The translations under genes and the position numbers were made by a program. Positions 45,822 through 58,549 of a stretch of 64,000 nucleotides of DNA are shown one piece after another. The stretch is from Prostheceraeus crozeri (taxonomy: Eukaryota > Platyhelminthes > Polycladida > Euryleptidae). Each line of letters begins with the position of its first letter. The stretch's first letter is position 1. A model generated the notes under the pieces. The model did not search any database and was not told where the DNA came from. It worked only from the letters and a program-made list of their open reading frames with translations. Location of the stretch: NCBI GenBank assembly GCA_907163375.1, contig CAJQUW010008614.1:1-64000 (forward strand), given 5' to 3'.

Positions 45822-48800
45822 TTGAACAGAGATGATAGAATGATTTCTCTTTCAGGTGATGTGAGTTCCAGCTCAGGACTCTCGCGACAAGGCAACGAGT
45901 GCGAATGTGCCGACTGCGGACATACGTTTACAAGGAAGCACAGTCTCCTTCGACACATCAAACAACGTGTGTGTCAACGCAAAGCGGCATCAATCTCCGA
46001 AGTTGAAGTTGATTCTGACGATGACATCTCCTTTCCTTGCGATTTGTGCCCTCTTTCTTTTGATAGTCACTTTCAGCGATCTTCACACAGACTTCAAGAC
46101 ACGCATGCAAATGATCACTACACCAACGGTACCTCTACCATCTCCCTCATTAATGTTTCACAATAATTTAGTACGCGACTACTGCATGGAGTCCAATACT
46201 CAAATAGTAGATTTTCCTGAGTGGCTCCTTCAAAATTCTAACATTATCGAAGCGCTCTTCAACAATTTAGACAATTTTAGAATGAAGGCGCTCATCTACC
46301 TTAAACTAAAATATATTAAAATAGATTTTCAAACGGGTCAAGTGACGGAGAGAATACAGTTTCATGTTCCTTCCTCTTCCGCAACCGAAGTTGTAGACTG
46401 CGAGTCTTGGCTAAATTTTCACATTCAATGTTTAAAATCAAATGTAGATAAATTCAATGAACGCGACAGCGCTCTCATTTTTGATGGTGTGGACTCAGCC
46501 ATATTCAAAATTTCCGTATTAGAAAGTCATGCAGCTCGAGGCACATTTAAACTACCAAAAACGTTGTATAATAAGAAAGCTGTCATCAATGTCGATTGTA
46601 AATCACAGTGTTTCAAATATGCAGTCCTACCATCCTTCACTATAATGATATCAACGCGCATCGAGATCGCACCTATAGCTATAGACAGTGGGAGGATGAA
46701 CTAGACTTTGAAGGTTGTGATAGTAACAACATGAAAATCAAAGATGTAGAAACGTTCGAAAAACATAATCAGATTAAAATTGTCGTTCACGTGTGGGAGA
46801 AGGGGTTGAAGGGTGCCCGCTATAATTCACGTTCAACTTGTTATGAACGTGTAGTCAACCACTTATTAGTAAAACAAGATGATAGTGAGGAATGGCACTA
46901 CTGTGGTATTCCCAAAATCTCTCGCTTGTACACACACTTAGGGCACTCTAAAAGAGGTGAACATTTTGTATGCGACCGCTGCATCCGCTCCTTTTGGAGT
47001 AAAGATAAATTTGAAACTCACTATGAATGGTGCAAGCGAGGTAAATTACAAATGGAACGCATGCCCAAAGATAAAATATTTTCACATAGGGATAATGGTG
47101 ACGAATTAATTTCCCTGCGTGTCATTTACGCAGACATAGAATGCTACATTGATGATATCATCCACAAGCCAGCAGCCATATCCTGCTATGAAGTATGGCA
47201 TGACCACCTTAGGAATAGACAAAACAAAATGCATACTTGGCAAGGTGAAGATTGTATTTCAAAATTTCTAGAATTTCTCGATAAAGCTGCTAAATTTCAA
47301 CAATCATATGATTCCCAATTGCAGCGTAAGTCACTACATATGTCAGATGAAGACAAACAGAAATTTGAAAGTTGCACATCGTGCCCTAAATGTCATAAAA
47401 CGTTTGATGACGATAAAATTAAGAAAGTGCGTGATCATGATCACATCACTGGTAAATTTAGAAACGCACTCTGCTCCAAATGTAACTTTTCACTTAGGTT
47501 GAGACGTCTTGTACTACCCGTCATTTTTCATAACTTTAAGGGCTATGACAGTCATATGCTCATAAAAGGAGGGTTGAGCCAGATGAAATCGTGTCAGTTT
47601 AATGTAATAGCGCAAACGAGAGAAAATTCATGGCAATGACAGCAAAAGTACCAGTAGATAAAACTAAAGAAAATAAGACAGTCTTCTTCGAAATAAAATT
47701 TTTAGATTCATTCCAATTCATGTCAGCGTCACTAGCTTCTCTCGTTCATAATCTCAAGTTTCTTCCCCATAGTCAAACTTTGAAGAAACACTATCCAAAC
47801 TTAACGGATGAAATAATCACTCGCAAAGGAGTCTTTCCCTATGCGTATTTTAGCTCAATGTCTAAACTAAATGAAACAACCCTTCCTTCCATTGACAAAT
47901 TCCAAAACGATTTGACGGTCAAGATTGTCCAGTAGAGGACTATGAACATGCTCAAGAGGCATGGTTAAAATTTGATTGTAAAACGTTTGGCGATTATATG
48001 ATCGCTTACTTAGAATTAGATGTCATTTTGCTGGCTGATGTCTTTCAGGAATTTCGACGAGTGGCATTAGAAGAAGACAAATTAGATCCTGTCCACTTTG
48101 TCAGTCTACCAGCCATGTCCTTTAAATCAGCCTTTAAAATGACTGGTGAGACCATCCATCTCTTACAAGACCCGGAGATGTATAACATATTTGAGCGCGG
48201 AATACGCGGTGGTCTCACATTTGTGAATAAACATCACATAAAATCCTAAAACAGTAGGTAATGATCATATCCACCTAAAATACTATGACCAAAATAATTT
48301 ATATGGCAGTTCACTGTCTAAACCACTACCTCATTCCGAGTTTAGTTGGTTAAATCAAGATGAGCTTGCGTATTACTCCAACCCTTCAAACATTCTGAAC
48401 ATTCCAGATGAAGGTGATTGGGGATATTATTTTGAAGTGGATTTGATTTATCCAAATAGTATTAAAAATAAAACTGCTGATTTCCCACTCGCACCTGAAT
48501 CTGGTGAAGTGACTGAAGATATGTTTTCACCATTCATGTCACAATTTCATAGTAACTTAATAGAGTGTGGACAGCCAAGGTACAAACCATGCCGCAAACT
48601 TTTACTCACCCAATATGATAAGAAAAATTATCTCGTACACTTCTGCATACTAAAATTCTATTTAGAAATGGGCATGCTTCTAAAGTCAGTTCACCGCATC
48701 ATCAAATTTAGACAGAAAGCCTTCCTCAAACCATATATTGATAGTAGCAGCCAGAAACGTGCACTCGCCCAAAATAATTTTGAAAAAGATTTTTATAAGT

Positions 48801-49630
48801 ATAAGAATAATAGTCTATTTGGTAAGACGATGGAGGATGTTAGAAAACGCATGAACTACAAACTAGTCATTGATGATCAAAAATATCACAAATTGACCTC
48901 ATCACCTCTTTTCATTGATAGAGACATTATCGATGAGGACCTTGTAGGTGTTAAAATGATAAAATCTGAAGTTGAGTTGTGTAAGCCCATCTATATTGGT
49001 CAAGCTGTACTAGATTACTCTAAGCTTGAAATGTACCAACTCTTTTATAAAATACTAAAACCATGTCCTCTCGTAAAAGAGGTTCGTTTGTTGGGTGGTG
49101 ATACAGATAGTTTCTCCTTATGTATTACCACTCAAAAAGATTTAAATTTTAATGAAGTAGCTAAGTCATTAGAAAAATATTTCGACACATCTAACTACAA
49201 TCCCACTCATCATTCCATACAGAATAAAGCCAAACTTGGTTGTTTTAAGGATGAAACAGCAGGAAAGGAAATAGATGAAATGATTCTCCTCCGTCCTAAA
49301 ATGTATTCCATGAAATTAAAAGAATGTGCAGATAGTATTAAGCGTGCTAAAGGTATATCAAAATCCATTGTTCACAAAATGAAACATCGGTCCTATAAGA
49401 AGGCCTATAAAAATAAAACTATAACGTTTGTCAATATGACAATCTTAAAATCTCAAGTTCATACTGTGAAAACGCACACGTTCAAGAAACGAGCGCTTTC
49501 AGCATGGGAGGATAAGAGGTGTTGGATAGGACATAACACATCTCTTCCACATGGACATCCTGACACAAACATACCTCCACCCAAAAGAATAAAACTCACG
49601 CTACCACATTCAGGAGATGTATTGACATAA
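45822..49630 (+). pseudogene. Polinton-type family-B DNA polymerase region, left arm
   Basis: The region reads outward-to-centre. Near 45890 two C2H2-like fingers occur (CECADCGHTF...HIKQ and CDLCPLSFDSHF...H). Near 47130 YADIEC is the exonuclease I motif. CxxCHKTF and DHDHITGKFRNALCSKCN (about 47380-47490) form a zinc knot like that of recombination endonuclease VII-type domains. HNFKGYDSH (about 47530) is Exo II and YLELDVILLAD (about 48010) Exo III. KNNSLFGKTMEDV (about 48805) is palm motif B and LLGGDTDSFSL (about 49090) palm motif C. These are signatures of the protein-primed DNA polymerase B group used by Polintons. The region is broken, with about five breaks. Confidence 0.85.
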
Positions 49631-49810
49631 TCTTAACTTTAACTCAGTATTTTGATGTTGCTTTTTGTAGATATACATGGTTGTTTTATGTATCGCATGA
49701 GATCGTTTCTTCCTTGTGAATATATGCCTACAGTTAGCCCATTTCCCTATATCTGTGAAAAGACTTTTTCATACACATATTTTTATTTCAATAAACATAT
49801 CACAATGACT

Positions 49811-50047
49811 TCACTTTGTTTTCCGAAACACTAAAGTTACGAGGGATTTAGTATCTTTCACATGGATGCACTCTTGTAAACCATTGGTAATTTTGATAGC
49901 AATAGAGGGTATAGCTTGTTTGACGACGGGGTGATAGAAAATAGATTCAAACATCTTCTCGACTATTCCATATGAAGCGTCCTTTTCATGAATGAAATCA
50001 CGTAAAATGTATTCTTTTTTCTCACCAACAGAAATAGGTAGAATCAA
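49811..50047 (-). CDS. Small unknown 78-codon frame, left arm
   Basis: Opposes the polymerase region and lies about 180 bp beyond its end. The frame includes VGEKKEYILRDFIHEKDAS, YHPVVKQAIPSIAIKITNG and LVTLVFRKTK. No known family. Identical in both arms. The start is not resolved. Confidence 0.3.
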   Translation of the reverse strand: MILPISVGEKKEYILRDFIHEKDASYGIVEKMFESIFYHPVVKQAIPSIAIKITNGLQECIHVKDTKSLVTLVFRKTK

Positions 50048-50136
50048 ATCACTTTGGGTCGATCATATCTTTTTCAAATGACTGTGGAATATTGATTTCC
50101 ATGATGAAGATTTAAACAGTTAGATTCGATGACGAA

Positions 50137-51757
50137 CAAGATTTACTAGTTTGCAAGTTAAACTAAGCGTTATATTATTTGTAAATGAAAGATATAGTTT
50201 CAACAGTTTACAGATTACAAAATAAAGTTTCAATAGTGTTTATGTTAAAAATAAAGTTTAAGCTGTTTGTGTGTTAGAAATAGAATAAAGTTTCAACAGT
50301 TTGTCGATTAAAAATAAAGTTTCAACAGTGTGTACGTTAGAAATAAAGTTTTATCTGTTTGTAAAATGAGATTGTAGGATTTACTAGTTTGCAAGTTAGA
50401 CTAAGCGTTCTACTATTTGTAAACGAAAGATATAGTTTCAACAGTTTACAGATTAAAAATAAAGTTTCAACAGTGTGTACGTTAGAAATAAAGTTTTAGT
50501 CGTTTGTGCGTTAGAAATAAAGTTTCAACCGTTTACAAGTTAAAAATAAAGTGTCAATAGTGTGTATGTTAAGAATAAAGTTCTATCTGTTTATATGTTA
50601 GAAATAAAAATGAAGGTTCACCAGTTTACAAGTTAAGAATATAGTGTCATCTGCTTGTATGTCAGAAATGAAATAAAGTTTCACCAGTTTAAAAGTTGAA
50701 AATAAAGTTTCAATAATGTGTACGTTAGAAACAAAGTTTCAACCGTTTACAAGTTAAAATTAAAGTTTCAATAGTTTACAAGTTAAGAATAAAGTTCTAT
50801 CTGTTTATATGTTAGAAATAAAAATGAAGGTTCAATAGTTTACAAGTTAAGAATAAAGTTTCATCCGCTTGTATGTCAGAAATGAAATAAAGTTTCACCA
50901 GTTTACAAGTTAAAAATAAAGTTTCAATAATGTGTACGTTAGAAACAAAGTTTCAACCGTTTACAAGTTAAAATTAAAGTTTCAATAGTTTACAAGTTAA
51001 GAATAAAGTTTCAATAGTGTGTATGTTAAGAATAAAGTTCTATCTGTTTATATGTTAGAAATAAAAATGAAGTTTCAACCGTTTACAGGTTAAGAATAAA
51101 TTTTATCTGCTTCTATGTTAGAAATGAAATAAAGTTTCACCAGTTTACAAGTTAAAAATAAAGTTTCAATAGTGTGTACGTTAGAAATAAAGTTTCAATA
51201 GTGTGTATGTTAAGAATAAAGTTTTATCTGTTTGTATGTTAGAAATAAAATGAAGCTTCACCAGTTTACAAGTTAAGAATAAAGTTTTATCAGCTTGTAT
51301 GTTAGAAATAAAATGAAGTTTCACCAGTTCACAAATTAAAAATAAAGTTTCAATAGTGTGTACGTTAGGAATAAAGTTTCAACCGTTTACAAGTTAAAAA
51401 TAAAGTTTCAACAGTGTCTACGTTAGAAATAAAGTTTTATCTGTTTGTAAAGTACGATCGTAGGATTTACTAGTTTGCAAGTTAGACTCAACATTCTACT
51501 AGTTGTAAATGAAAAATATCGTTTCAACAGTTTACAGATTAAAATAAAGTTTCCATAGTGTGTATGATGGAAATAAAGTTTAAGCGCTTTGTGAGTTAGA
51601 AATAAAGTTTCAGCCGTTTACAAGTTAAAAATAAAGTTTCAACAGTGTGTACGTTAGAAATAAAGTTTTAGCTGTTTATATGTTAGAAACAAAATACAGT
51701 TTCAACCGTTTACAAGTTGAAAAATAAAGTTTCAACAGTGTGTACGTTAGAAATAAA
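50137..51757 (+). repeat. 29-30-bp minisatellite, left of centre
   Basis: About 55 degenerate copies of a unit like AATAAAGTTTCAACAGTTTA plus CAAGTTAGA. Higher-order groups recur (for example GATTTACTAGTTTGCAAGTT at 50142, 50378 and 51465). A related single stretch occurs at about 44800. Very AT-rich and non-coding. Confidence 0.85.
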
Positions 51758-51864
51758 TGAAAGTAAGAACTTCATCGTATGAGTGTTCAAAGCATGTTTT
51801 GTAAATCAAATGTGTGTAGTACTGACATGATAGAATCAAATGAACTTGACAAACGCGTTCTTTA
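50633..51864. other. Asymmetric centre (loop) of the palindrome
   Basis: Contains the unmatched inner part of the left minisatellite (50633-51756) and 108 bp of non-repetitive sequence (51757-51864). It is the junction between the two arms. Confidence 0.75.
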
Positions 51865-52366
51865 CTTGTAAACTGGTGAACCTTCATTTTTATTTCTAAC
51901 ATATAAACAGATAGAACTTTATTCTTAACATACACACTATTGACACTTTATTTTTAACTTGTAAACGGTTGAAACTTTATTTCTAACGCACAAACGACTA
52001 AAACTTTATTTCTAACGTACACACTGTTGAAACTTTATTTTTAACTTGTAAACGGTTGAAACTATATCTTTCGTTTACAAATAGTAGAACGCTTAGTCTA
52101 ACTTGCAAACTAGTAAATCCTACAATCTCATTTTACAAACAGATAAAACTTTATTTCTAACGTACACACTGTTGAAACTTTATTTTTAATCGACAAACTG
52201 TTGAAACTTTATTCTATTTCTAACACACAAACAGCTTAAACTTTATTTTTAACATAAACACTATTGAAACTTTATTTTGTAATCTGTAAACTGTTGAAAC
52301 TATATCTTTCATTTACAAATAATATAACGCTTAGTTTAACTTGCAAACTAGTAAATCTTGTTCGTC
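51865..52366 (-). repeat. 29-30-bp minisatellite, right of centre
   Basis: About 17 units, the reverse copy of 50137-50632 only. The remaining roughly 1.1 kb of the left array has no partner. Confidence 0.85.
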
Positions 52367-52449
52367 ATCGAATCTAACTGTTTAAATCTTCATCATGGAA
52401 ATCAATATTCCACAGTCATTTGAAAAAGATATGATCGACCCAAAGTGAT

Positions 52450-52686
52450 TTGATTCTACCTATTTCTGTTGGTGAGAAAAAAGAATACATTTTACGTGAT
52501 TTCATTCATGAAAAGGACGCTTCATATGGAATAGTCGAGAAGATGTTTGAATCTATTTTCTATCACCCCGTCGTCAAACAAGCTATACCCTCTATTGCTA
52601 TCAAAATTACCAATGGTTTACAAGAGTGCATCCATGTGAAAGATACTAAATCCCTCGTAACTTTAGTGTTTCGGAAAACAAAGTGA
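52450..52686 (+). CDS. Small unknown 78-codon frame, right arm
   Basis: Mirror copy of the frame at 49811-50047, identical in sequence. An upstream ATG at 52395 begins MEINIPQSFEKDM, which may belong to the same ancestral gene. Confidence 0.3.
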   Translation: MILPISVGEKKEYILRDFIHEKDASYGIVEKMFESIFYHPVVKQAIPSIAIKITNGLQECIHVKDTKSLVTLVFRKTK

Positions 52687-55596
52687 AGTCATAGTGATAT
52701 GTTTATTGAAATAAAAATATGTGTATGAAAAAGTCTTTTCACAGATATAGGGAAATGGGCTAACTGTAGGCATATATTCACAAGGAAGAAACGATCTCAT
52801 GCGATACATAAAACAACCATGTATATCTACAAAAAGCAACATCAAAATACTGAGTTAAAGTTAAGATTATGTCAATACATCTCCTGAATGTGGTAGCGTG
52901 AGTTTTATTCTTTTGGGTGGAGGTATGTTTGTGTCAGGATGTCCATGTGGAAGAGATGTGTTATGTCCTATCCAACACCTCTTATCCTCCCATGCTGAAA
53001 GCGCTCGTTTCTTGAACGTGTGCGTTTTCACAGTATGAACTTGAGATTTTAAGATTGTCATATTGACAAACGTTATAGTTTTATTTTTATAGGCCTTCTT
53101 ATAGGACCGATGTTTCATTTTGTGAACAATGGATTTTGATATACCTTTAGCACGCTTAATACTATCTGCACATTCTTTTAATTTCATGGAATACATTTTA
53201 GGACGGAGGAGAATCATTTCATCTATTTCCTTTCCTGCTGTTTCATCCTTAAAACAACCAAGTTTGGCTTTATTCTGTATGGAATGATGAGTGGGATTGT
53301 AGTTAGATGTGTCGAAATATTTTTCTAATGACTTAGCTACTTCATTAAAATTTAAATCTTTTTGAGTGGTAATACATAAGGAGAAACTATCTGTATCACC
53401 ACCCAACAAACGAACCTCTTTTACGAGAGGACATGGTTTTAGTATTTTATAAAAGAGTTGGTACATTTCAAGCTTAGAGTAATCTAGTACAGCTTGACCA
53501 ATATAGATGGGCTTACACAACTCAACTTCAGATTTTATCATTTTAACACCTACAAGGTCCTCATCGATAATGTCTCTATCAATGAAAAGAGGTGATGAGG
53601 TCAATTTGTGATATTTTTGATCATCAATGACTAGTTTGTAGTTCATGCGTTTTCTAACATCCTCCATCGTCTTACCAAATAGACTATTATTCTTATACTT
53701 ATAAAAATCTTTTTCAAAATTATTTTGGGCGAGTGCACGTTTCTGGCTGTTACTATCAATATATGGTTTGAGGAAGGCTTTCTGTCTAAATTTGATGATG
53801 CGGTGAACTGACTTTAGAAGCATGCCCATTTCTAAATAGAATTTTAGTATGCAGAAGTGTACGAGATAATTTTTCTTATCATATTGGGTGAGTAAAAGTT
53901 TGCGGCATGGTTTGTACCTTGGCTGTCCACACTCTATTAAGTTACTATGAAATTGTGACATGAATGGTGAAAACATATCTTCAGTCACTTCACCAGATTC
54001 AGGTGCGAGTGGGAAATCAGCAGTTTTATTTTTAATACTATTTGGATAAATCAAATCCACTTCAAAATAATATCCCCAATCACCTTCATCTGGAATGTTC
54101 AGAATGTTTGAAGGGTTGGAGTAATACGCAAGCTCATCTTGATTTAACCAACTAAACTCGGAATGAGGTAGTGGTTTAGACAGTGAACTGCCATATAAAT
54201 TATTTTGGTCATAGTATTTTAGGTGGATATGATCACTACCTACTGTTTTAGGATTTTATGTGATGTTTATTCACAAATGTGAGACCACCGCGTATTCCGC
54301 GCTCAAATATGTTATACATCTCCGGGTCTTGTAAGAGATGGATGGTCTCACCAGTCATTTTAAAGGCTGATTTAAAGGACATGGCTGGTAGACTGACAAA
54401 GTGGACAGGATCTAATTTGTCTTCTTCTAATGCCACTCGTCGAAATTCCTGAAAGACATCAGCCAACAAAATGACATCTAATTCTAAGTAAGCGATCATA
54501 TAATCGCCAAACGTTTTACAATCAAATTTTAACCATGCCTCTTGAGCATGTTCATAGTCCTCTACTGGACAATCTTGACCCGTCAAATCGTTTTGGAATT
54601 TGTCAATGGAAGGAAGGGTTGTTTCATTTAGTTTAGACATTGAGCTAAAATACGCATAGGGAAAGACTCCTTTGCGAGTGATTATTTCATCCGTTAAGTT
54701 TGGATAGTGTTTCTTCAAAGTTTGACTATGGGGAAGAAACTTGAGATTATGAACGAGAGAAGCTAGTGACGCTGACATGAATTGGAATGAATCTAAAAAT
54801 TTTATTTCGAAGAAGACTGTCTTATTTTCTTTAGTTTTATCTACTGGTACTTTTGCTGTCATTGCCATGAATTTTCTCTCGTTTGCGCTATTACATTAAA
54901 CTGACACGATTTCATCTGGCTCAACCCTCCTTTTATGAGCATATGACTGTCATAGCCCTTAAAGTTATGAAAAATGACGGGTAGTACAAGACGTCTCAAC
55001 CTAAGTGAAAAGTTACATTTGGAGCAGAGTGCGTTTCTAAATTTACCAGTGATGTGATCATGATCACGCACTTTCTTAATTTTATCGTCATCAAACGTTT
55101 TATGACATTTAGGGCACGATGTGCAACTTTCAAATTTCTGTTTGTCTTCATCTGACATATGTAGTGACTTACGCTGCAATTGGGAATCATATGATTGTTG
55201 AAATTTAGCAGCTTTATCGAGAAATTCTAGAAATTTTGAAATACAATCTTCACCTTGCCAAGTATGCATTTTGTTTTGTCTATTCCTAAAGTGGTCATGC
55301 CATACTTCATAGCAGGATATGGCTGCTGGCTTGTGGATGATATCATCAATGTAGCATTCTATGTCTGCGTAAATGACACGCAGGGAAATTAATTCGTCAC
55401 CATTATCCCTATGTGAAAATATTTTATCTTTGGGCATGCGTTCCATTTGTAATTTACCTCGCTTGCACCATTCATAGTGAGTTTCAAATTTATCTTTACT
55501 CCAAAAGGAGCGGATGCAGCGGTCGCATACAAAATGTTCACCTCTTTTAGAGTGCCCTAAGTGTGTGTACAAGCGAGAGATTTTGGGAATACCACA

Positions 55597-55604
55597 GTAG
55601 TGCC
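55597..55604 (+). repeat. hAT target duplication, left
   Basis: GTAGTGCC, repeated at 56571-56578. Confidence 0.92.
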
Positions 55605-56570
55605 CAGTGGCGGCTCTATGGATTTCTGTTAGGTCATGCTCATCAATTTTTACTGGCTGACGAAATGGGGATGGTCAAACACAGTTTCAAAAGTTTTACA
55701 ACTTCGGGCAAGCTCTTTTGTAAATCCTCAGAGAAAATGAATTTTAATAAGTCTTTCAATGGTTTCTTGAAGTCATCATCGTGATAATAAATTTTAATTC
55801 ATTTTGGAGACGACTTATATCAAAAAAATCTTCATATGCAGATTTTAGAGATCGGAGTAGATGGTGAGGGAAATCCCATTGATAAGAAGAAAAGAAATTC
55901 ATGTCCAGGAGGCTCAGAAATTCAAAATCTTTGTGATCACGAAAGCGTGCTTCCATACCTTCAGAAATTGTGTCAATAATTTTGAACATAAGGGGACACA
56001 ATTCTGATGCAATTCGTTCTTCCGTCTTATGATTGGGGAGCATCTCAAAAACCTTTGCTGTCAAATCATGATACTCATCATCAGAGTCGTAAACAACTGA
56101 GACTCGAGACATCTCATGATTTCACTACACCGATAAAATCAGCAGATTGCCGTCCAATCAGCTACCGTTAGTTGGTTGAAACGAGCTATACGTATCATTT
56201 GTGCTTCCCGTCCACGGCATGAGATGGAGTATGTAAATCGTCATCCGCAGATTTTGCTATTGTTCTCCCGTCAGATGATCCGGCCAATAACAAATGAGGT
56301 ATGCTCGAATTGACTTGCGTTCCCCTGAATTTTTTAGAACAAGTTAGCTACTTGATAAATCTTAATTGAGTATGACCTTAATGTCACAGCAACATGATCT
56401 GACATAGTAATCAAATGTTGTCAAAGCTTGAAAATGATGTTGGAAGTTTTTTTGTTGATTCAAAACTTTCCATTTCTTGTGGTTGGCATCGTTGATTTGT
56501 GTGGAGGAAAATTAGACAAAATACTTCGTCATGCTGAGCATGAAGGGCATGATCGCTAAAGCCGCCACTG
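55605..56570 (-). mobile_element. hAT element nested in right Polinton arm
   Basis: The 966-bp element begins CAGTGGCGGCT and ends AGCCGCCACTG, 11-bp perfect inverted termini. GTAGTGCC flanks it at 55597-55604 and 56571-56578, a perfect 8-bp hAT target duplication. The empty site is preserved in the left arm near 46898, which proves the insertion. It is an internally deleted copy, too short to be autonomous. Confidence 0.95.
55756..56112 (-). pseudogene. hAT transposase fragment inside nested element
   Basis: The 118-codon frame includes PLMFKIIDTISEGMEARFRD, FLSLLDMNFF and ELKFIITMMTSRN. The pattern I.DTI..EME.RF.....FL.LL matches the helical insertion region between the hAT catalytic residues in ZMYM1-like transposases. 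The N-terminal zinc finger and the dimerisation block are missing, as expected of a deletion derivative. Confidence 0.55.
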
Positions 56571-56578
56571 GTAGTGCC
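56571..56578 (+). repeat. hAT target duplication, right
   Basis: GTAGTGCC, the partner of 55597-55604. Confidence 0.92.
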
Positions 56579-58033
56579 ATTCCTCGCTATCATCTTGTTT
56601 TACTAATAAGAGGTTGACTACACGTTCATAACAAGTTGAACGTGAATTATAGCGGGCACCCTTCAACCCCTTCTCCCACACGTGAACGACAATTTTAATC
56701 TGATTATGTTTTTCGAACGTTTCTACATCTTTGATTTTCATGTTGTTACTATCACAACCTTCAAAGTCTAGTTCATCCTCCCACTGTCTATAGCTATAGG
56801 TGCGATCTCGATGCGCGTTGATATCATTATAGTGAAGGATGGTAGGACTGCATATTTGAAACACTGTGATTTACAATCGACATTGATGACAGCTTTCTTA
56901 TTATACAACGTTTTTGGTAGTTTAAATGTGCCTCGAGCTGCATGACTTTCTAATACGGAAATTTTGAATATGGCTGAGTCCACACCATCAAAAATGAGAG
57001 CGCTGTCGCGTTCATTGAATTTATCTACATTTGATTTTAAACATTGAATGTGAAAATTTAGCCAAGACTCGCAGTCTACAACTTCGGTTGCGGAAGAGGA
57101 AGGAACATGAAACTGTATTCTCTCCGTCACTTGACCCGTTTGAAAATCTATTTTAATATATTTTAGTTTAAGGTAGATGAGCGCCTTCATTCTAAAATTG
57201 TCTAAATTGTTGAAGAGCGCTTCGATAATGTTAGAATTTTGAAGGAGCCACTCAGGAAAATCTACTATTTGAGTATTGGACTCCATGCAGTAGTCGCGTA
57301 CTAAATTATTGTGAAACATTAATGAGGGAGATGGTAGAGGTACCGTTGGTGTAGTGATCATTTGCATGCGTGTCTTGAAGTCTGTGTGAAGATCGCTGAA
57401 AGTGACTATCAAAAGAAAGAGGGCACAAATCGCAAGGAAAGGAGATGTCATCGTCAGAATCAACTTCAACTTCGGAGATTGATGCCGCTTTGCGTTGACA
57501 CACACGTTGTTTGATGTGTCGAAGGAGACTGTGCTTCCTTGTAAACATATGTCCGCAGTCGGCACATTCGCACTCGTTGCCTTGTCGCGAGAGTCCTGAG
57601 CTGGAACTCACATCACCTGAAAGAGAAATCATTCTATCATCTCTGTTCAAGTCTCAGTGTATTGTTACAACCTACCTTCACTCAACAACTCTAAACTTTC
57701 CTCGAGAAGGGAGGGCGTTGGTGATGAAGTTGATGCCTGAAATTGAGGAAGATGCTATTAGCCACACGTTTGAGGGAGATGAGTGAAGAAATTTTCAACT
57801 TACCATTTCAACGAAATCAAGTTTAAGGTTGATACTTCAACAAGATAGAGACTTTACTCAAATAATACGTCTCAAATTTGGAATTCACGAGAGAGCAGTT
57901 CACTTGTACGCCTCAAATATAGAATTCGCTAGAGAACACTTCACTTATACGTCTCAAAGACAGTGTAAAATGACACGAATGTCACTTTGCATATATACTT
58001 TCATATTCATCATTCATTGGCTGTTCATTCTGA

Positions 58034-58549
58034 TTGGTTGCTTGTTTATACTTAAGAATTAGAAAACATTTCAAAGTCATTATTCACAGTCAACATGAGA
58101 AGCCCTCCAAAAACATCGAACACAAATTGAAGTTCTCTTCTCCATGCTCATCGCCAAAGGCGCTCGTTGCACCAAACGCTCCAACGAAGGGGAAGGTGGA
58201 GAAATTATACCGACTCGACAACATTAGAAAGTTGTCATTAGCAGCGGATGACGAACAGGAGAGTGTATGTGAGAAGGAGTGTCCCGACCTAACAGGCATA
58301 CGATGGAAGTATCTGCAGTATGATACTGATGATGTGATGGAGATCACCAGCACCAAATTCCTCCATCAATTATGGGAATGGTGCACCCCTAACTCCCAGC
58401 CACGAACTATGGCGGAGTGGGAGTACATCGACAAAGTGAGGCTCGCGGTAGAAGAACGATTGAAGCAAGTGAACTGTTTTTGTGATCTGTGTGAAGGCAG
58501 ACTCTGGGACGGTATTGACGATGAAGACCTTTTGAAATACATGCCATAA
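58034..58549 (+). CDS. Unknown 171-codon frame, right arm
   Basis: Mirror copy of the left-arm frame with the same protein sequence. TATATAC at about 57990 and an ATTGG box at 58033 lie upstream. Function unknown. Confidence 0.4.
   Translation: MVACLYLRIRKHFKVIIHSQHEKPSKNIEHKLKFSSPCSSPKALVAPNAPTKGKVEKLYRLDNIRKLSLAADDEQESVCEKECPDLTGIRWKYLQYDTDDVMEITSTKFLHQLWEWCTPNSQPRTMAEWEYIDKVRLAVEERLKQVNCFCDLCEGRLWDGIDDEDLLKYMP

Larger units (their letters stand above)
42166..50632 (+). repeat. Left arm of the Polinton palindrome
   Basis: Inverted copy of 51865-62134. The left terminus carries seven bases (AGTAGTA) not present at the right end. Matching to the right arm stops at about 50632, inside the minisatellite. 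Confidence 0.85.
52867..57650 (-). pseudogene. Polinton-type family-B DNA polymerase region, right arm
   Basis: Mirror copy of the left-arm polymerase region with the same motifs in the same order, read from about 57650 toward 52867. It is split by a hAT transposon (55605-56570). Most breaks are shared with the left arm, which suggests that decay preceded the duplication or that conversion has kept the arms alike. About five breaks plus the insertion. Confidence 0.85.

Noticed and set aside
45686-45961. 91-codon minus-strand frame opposite the start of the polymerase region, and 45116-45382 opposite the 171-codon frame
   Set aside because: They are antisense shadows of frames with recognisable or better-supported coding character.
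50137-52366. CRISPR-like repeat array
   Set aside because: Units are contiguous and degenerate with no unique spacers; this is a minisatellite in a eukaryotic element.
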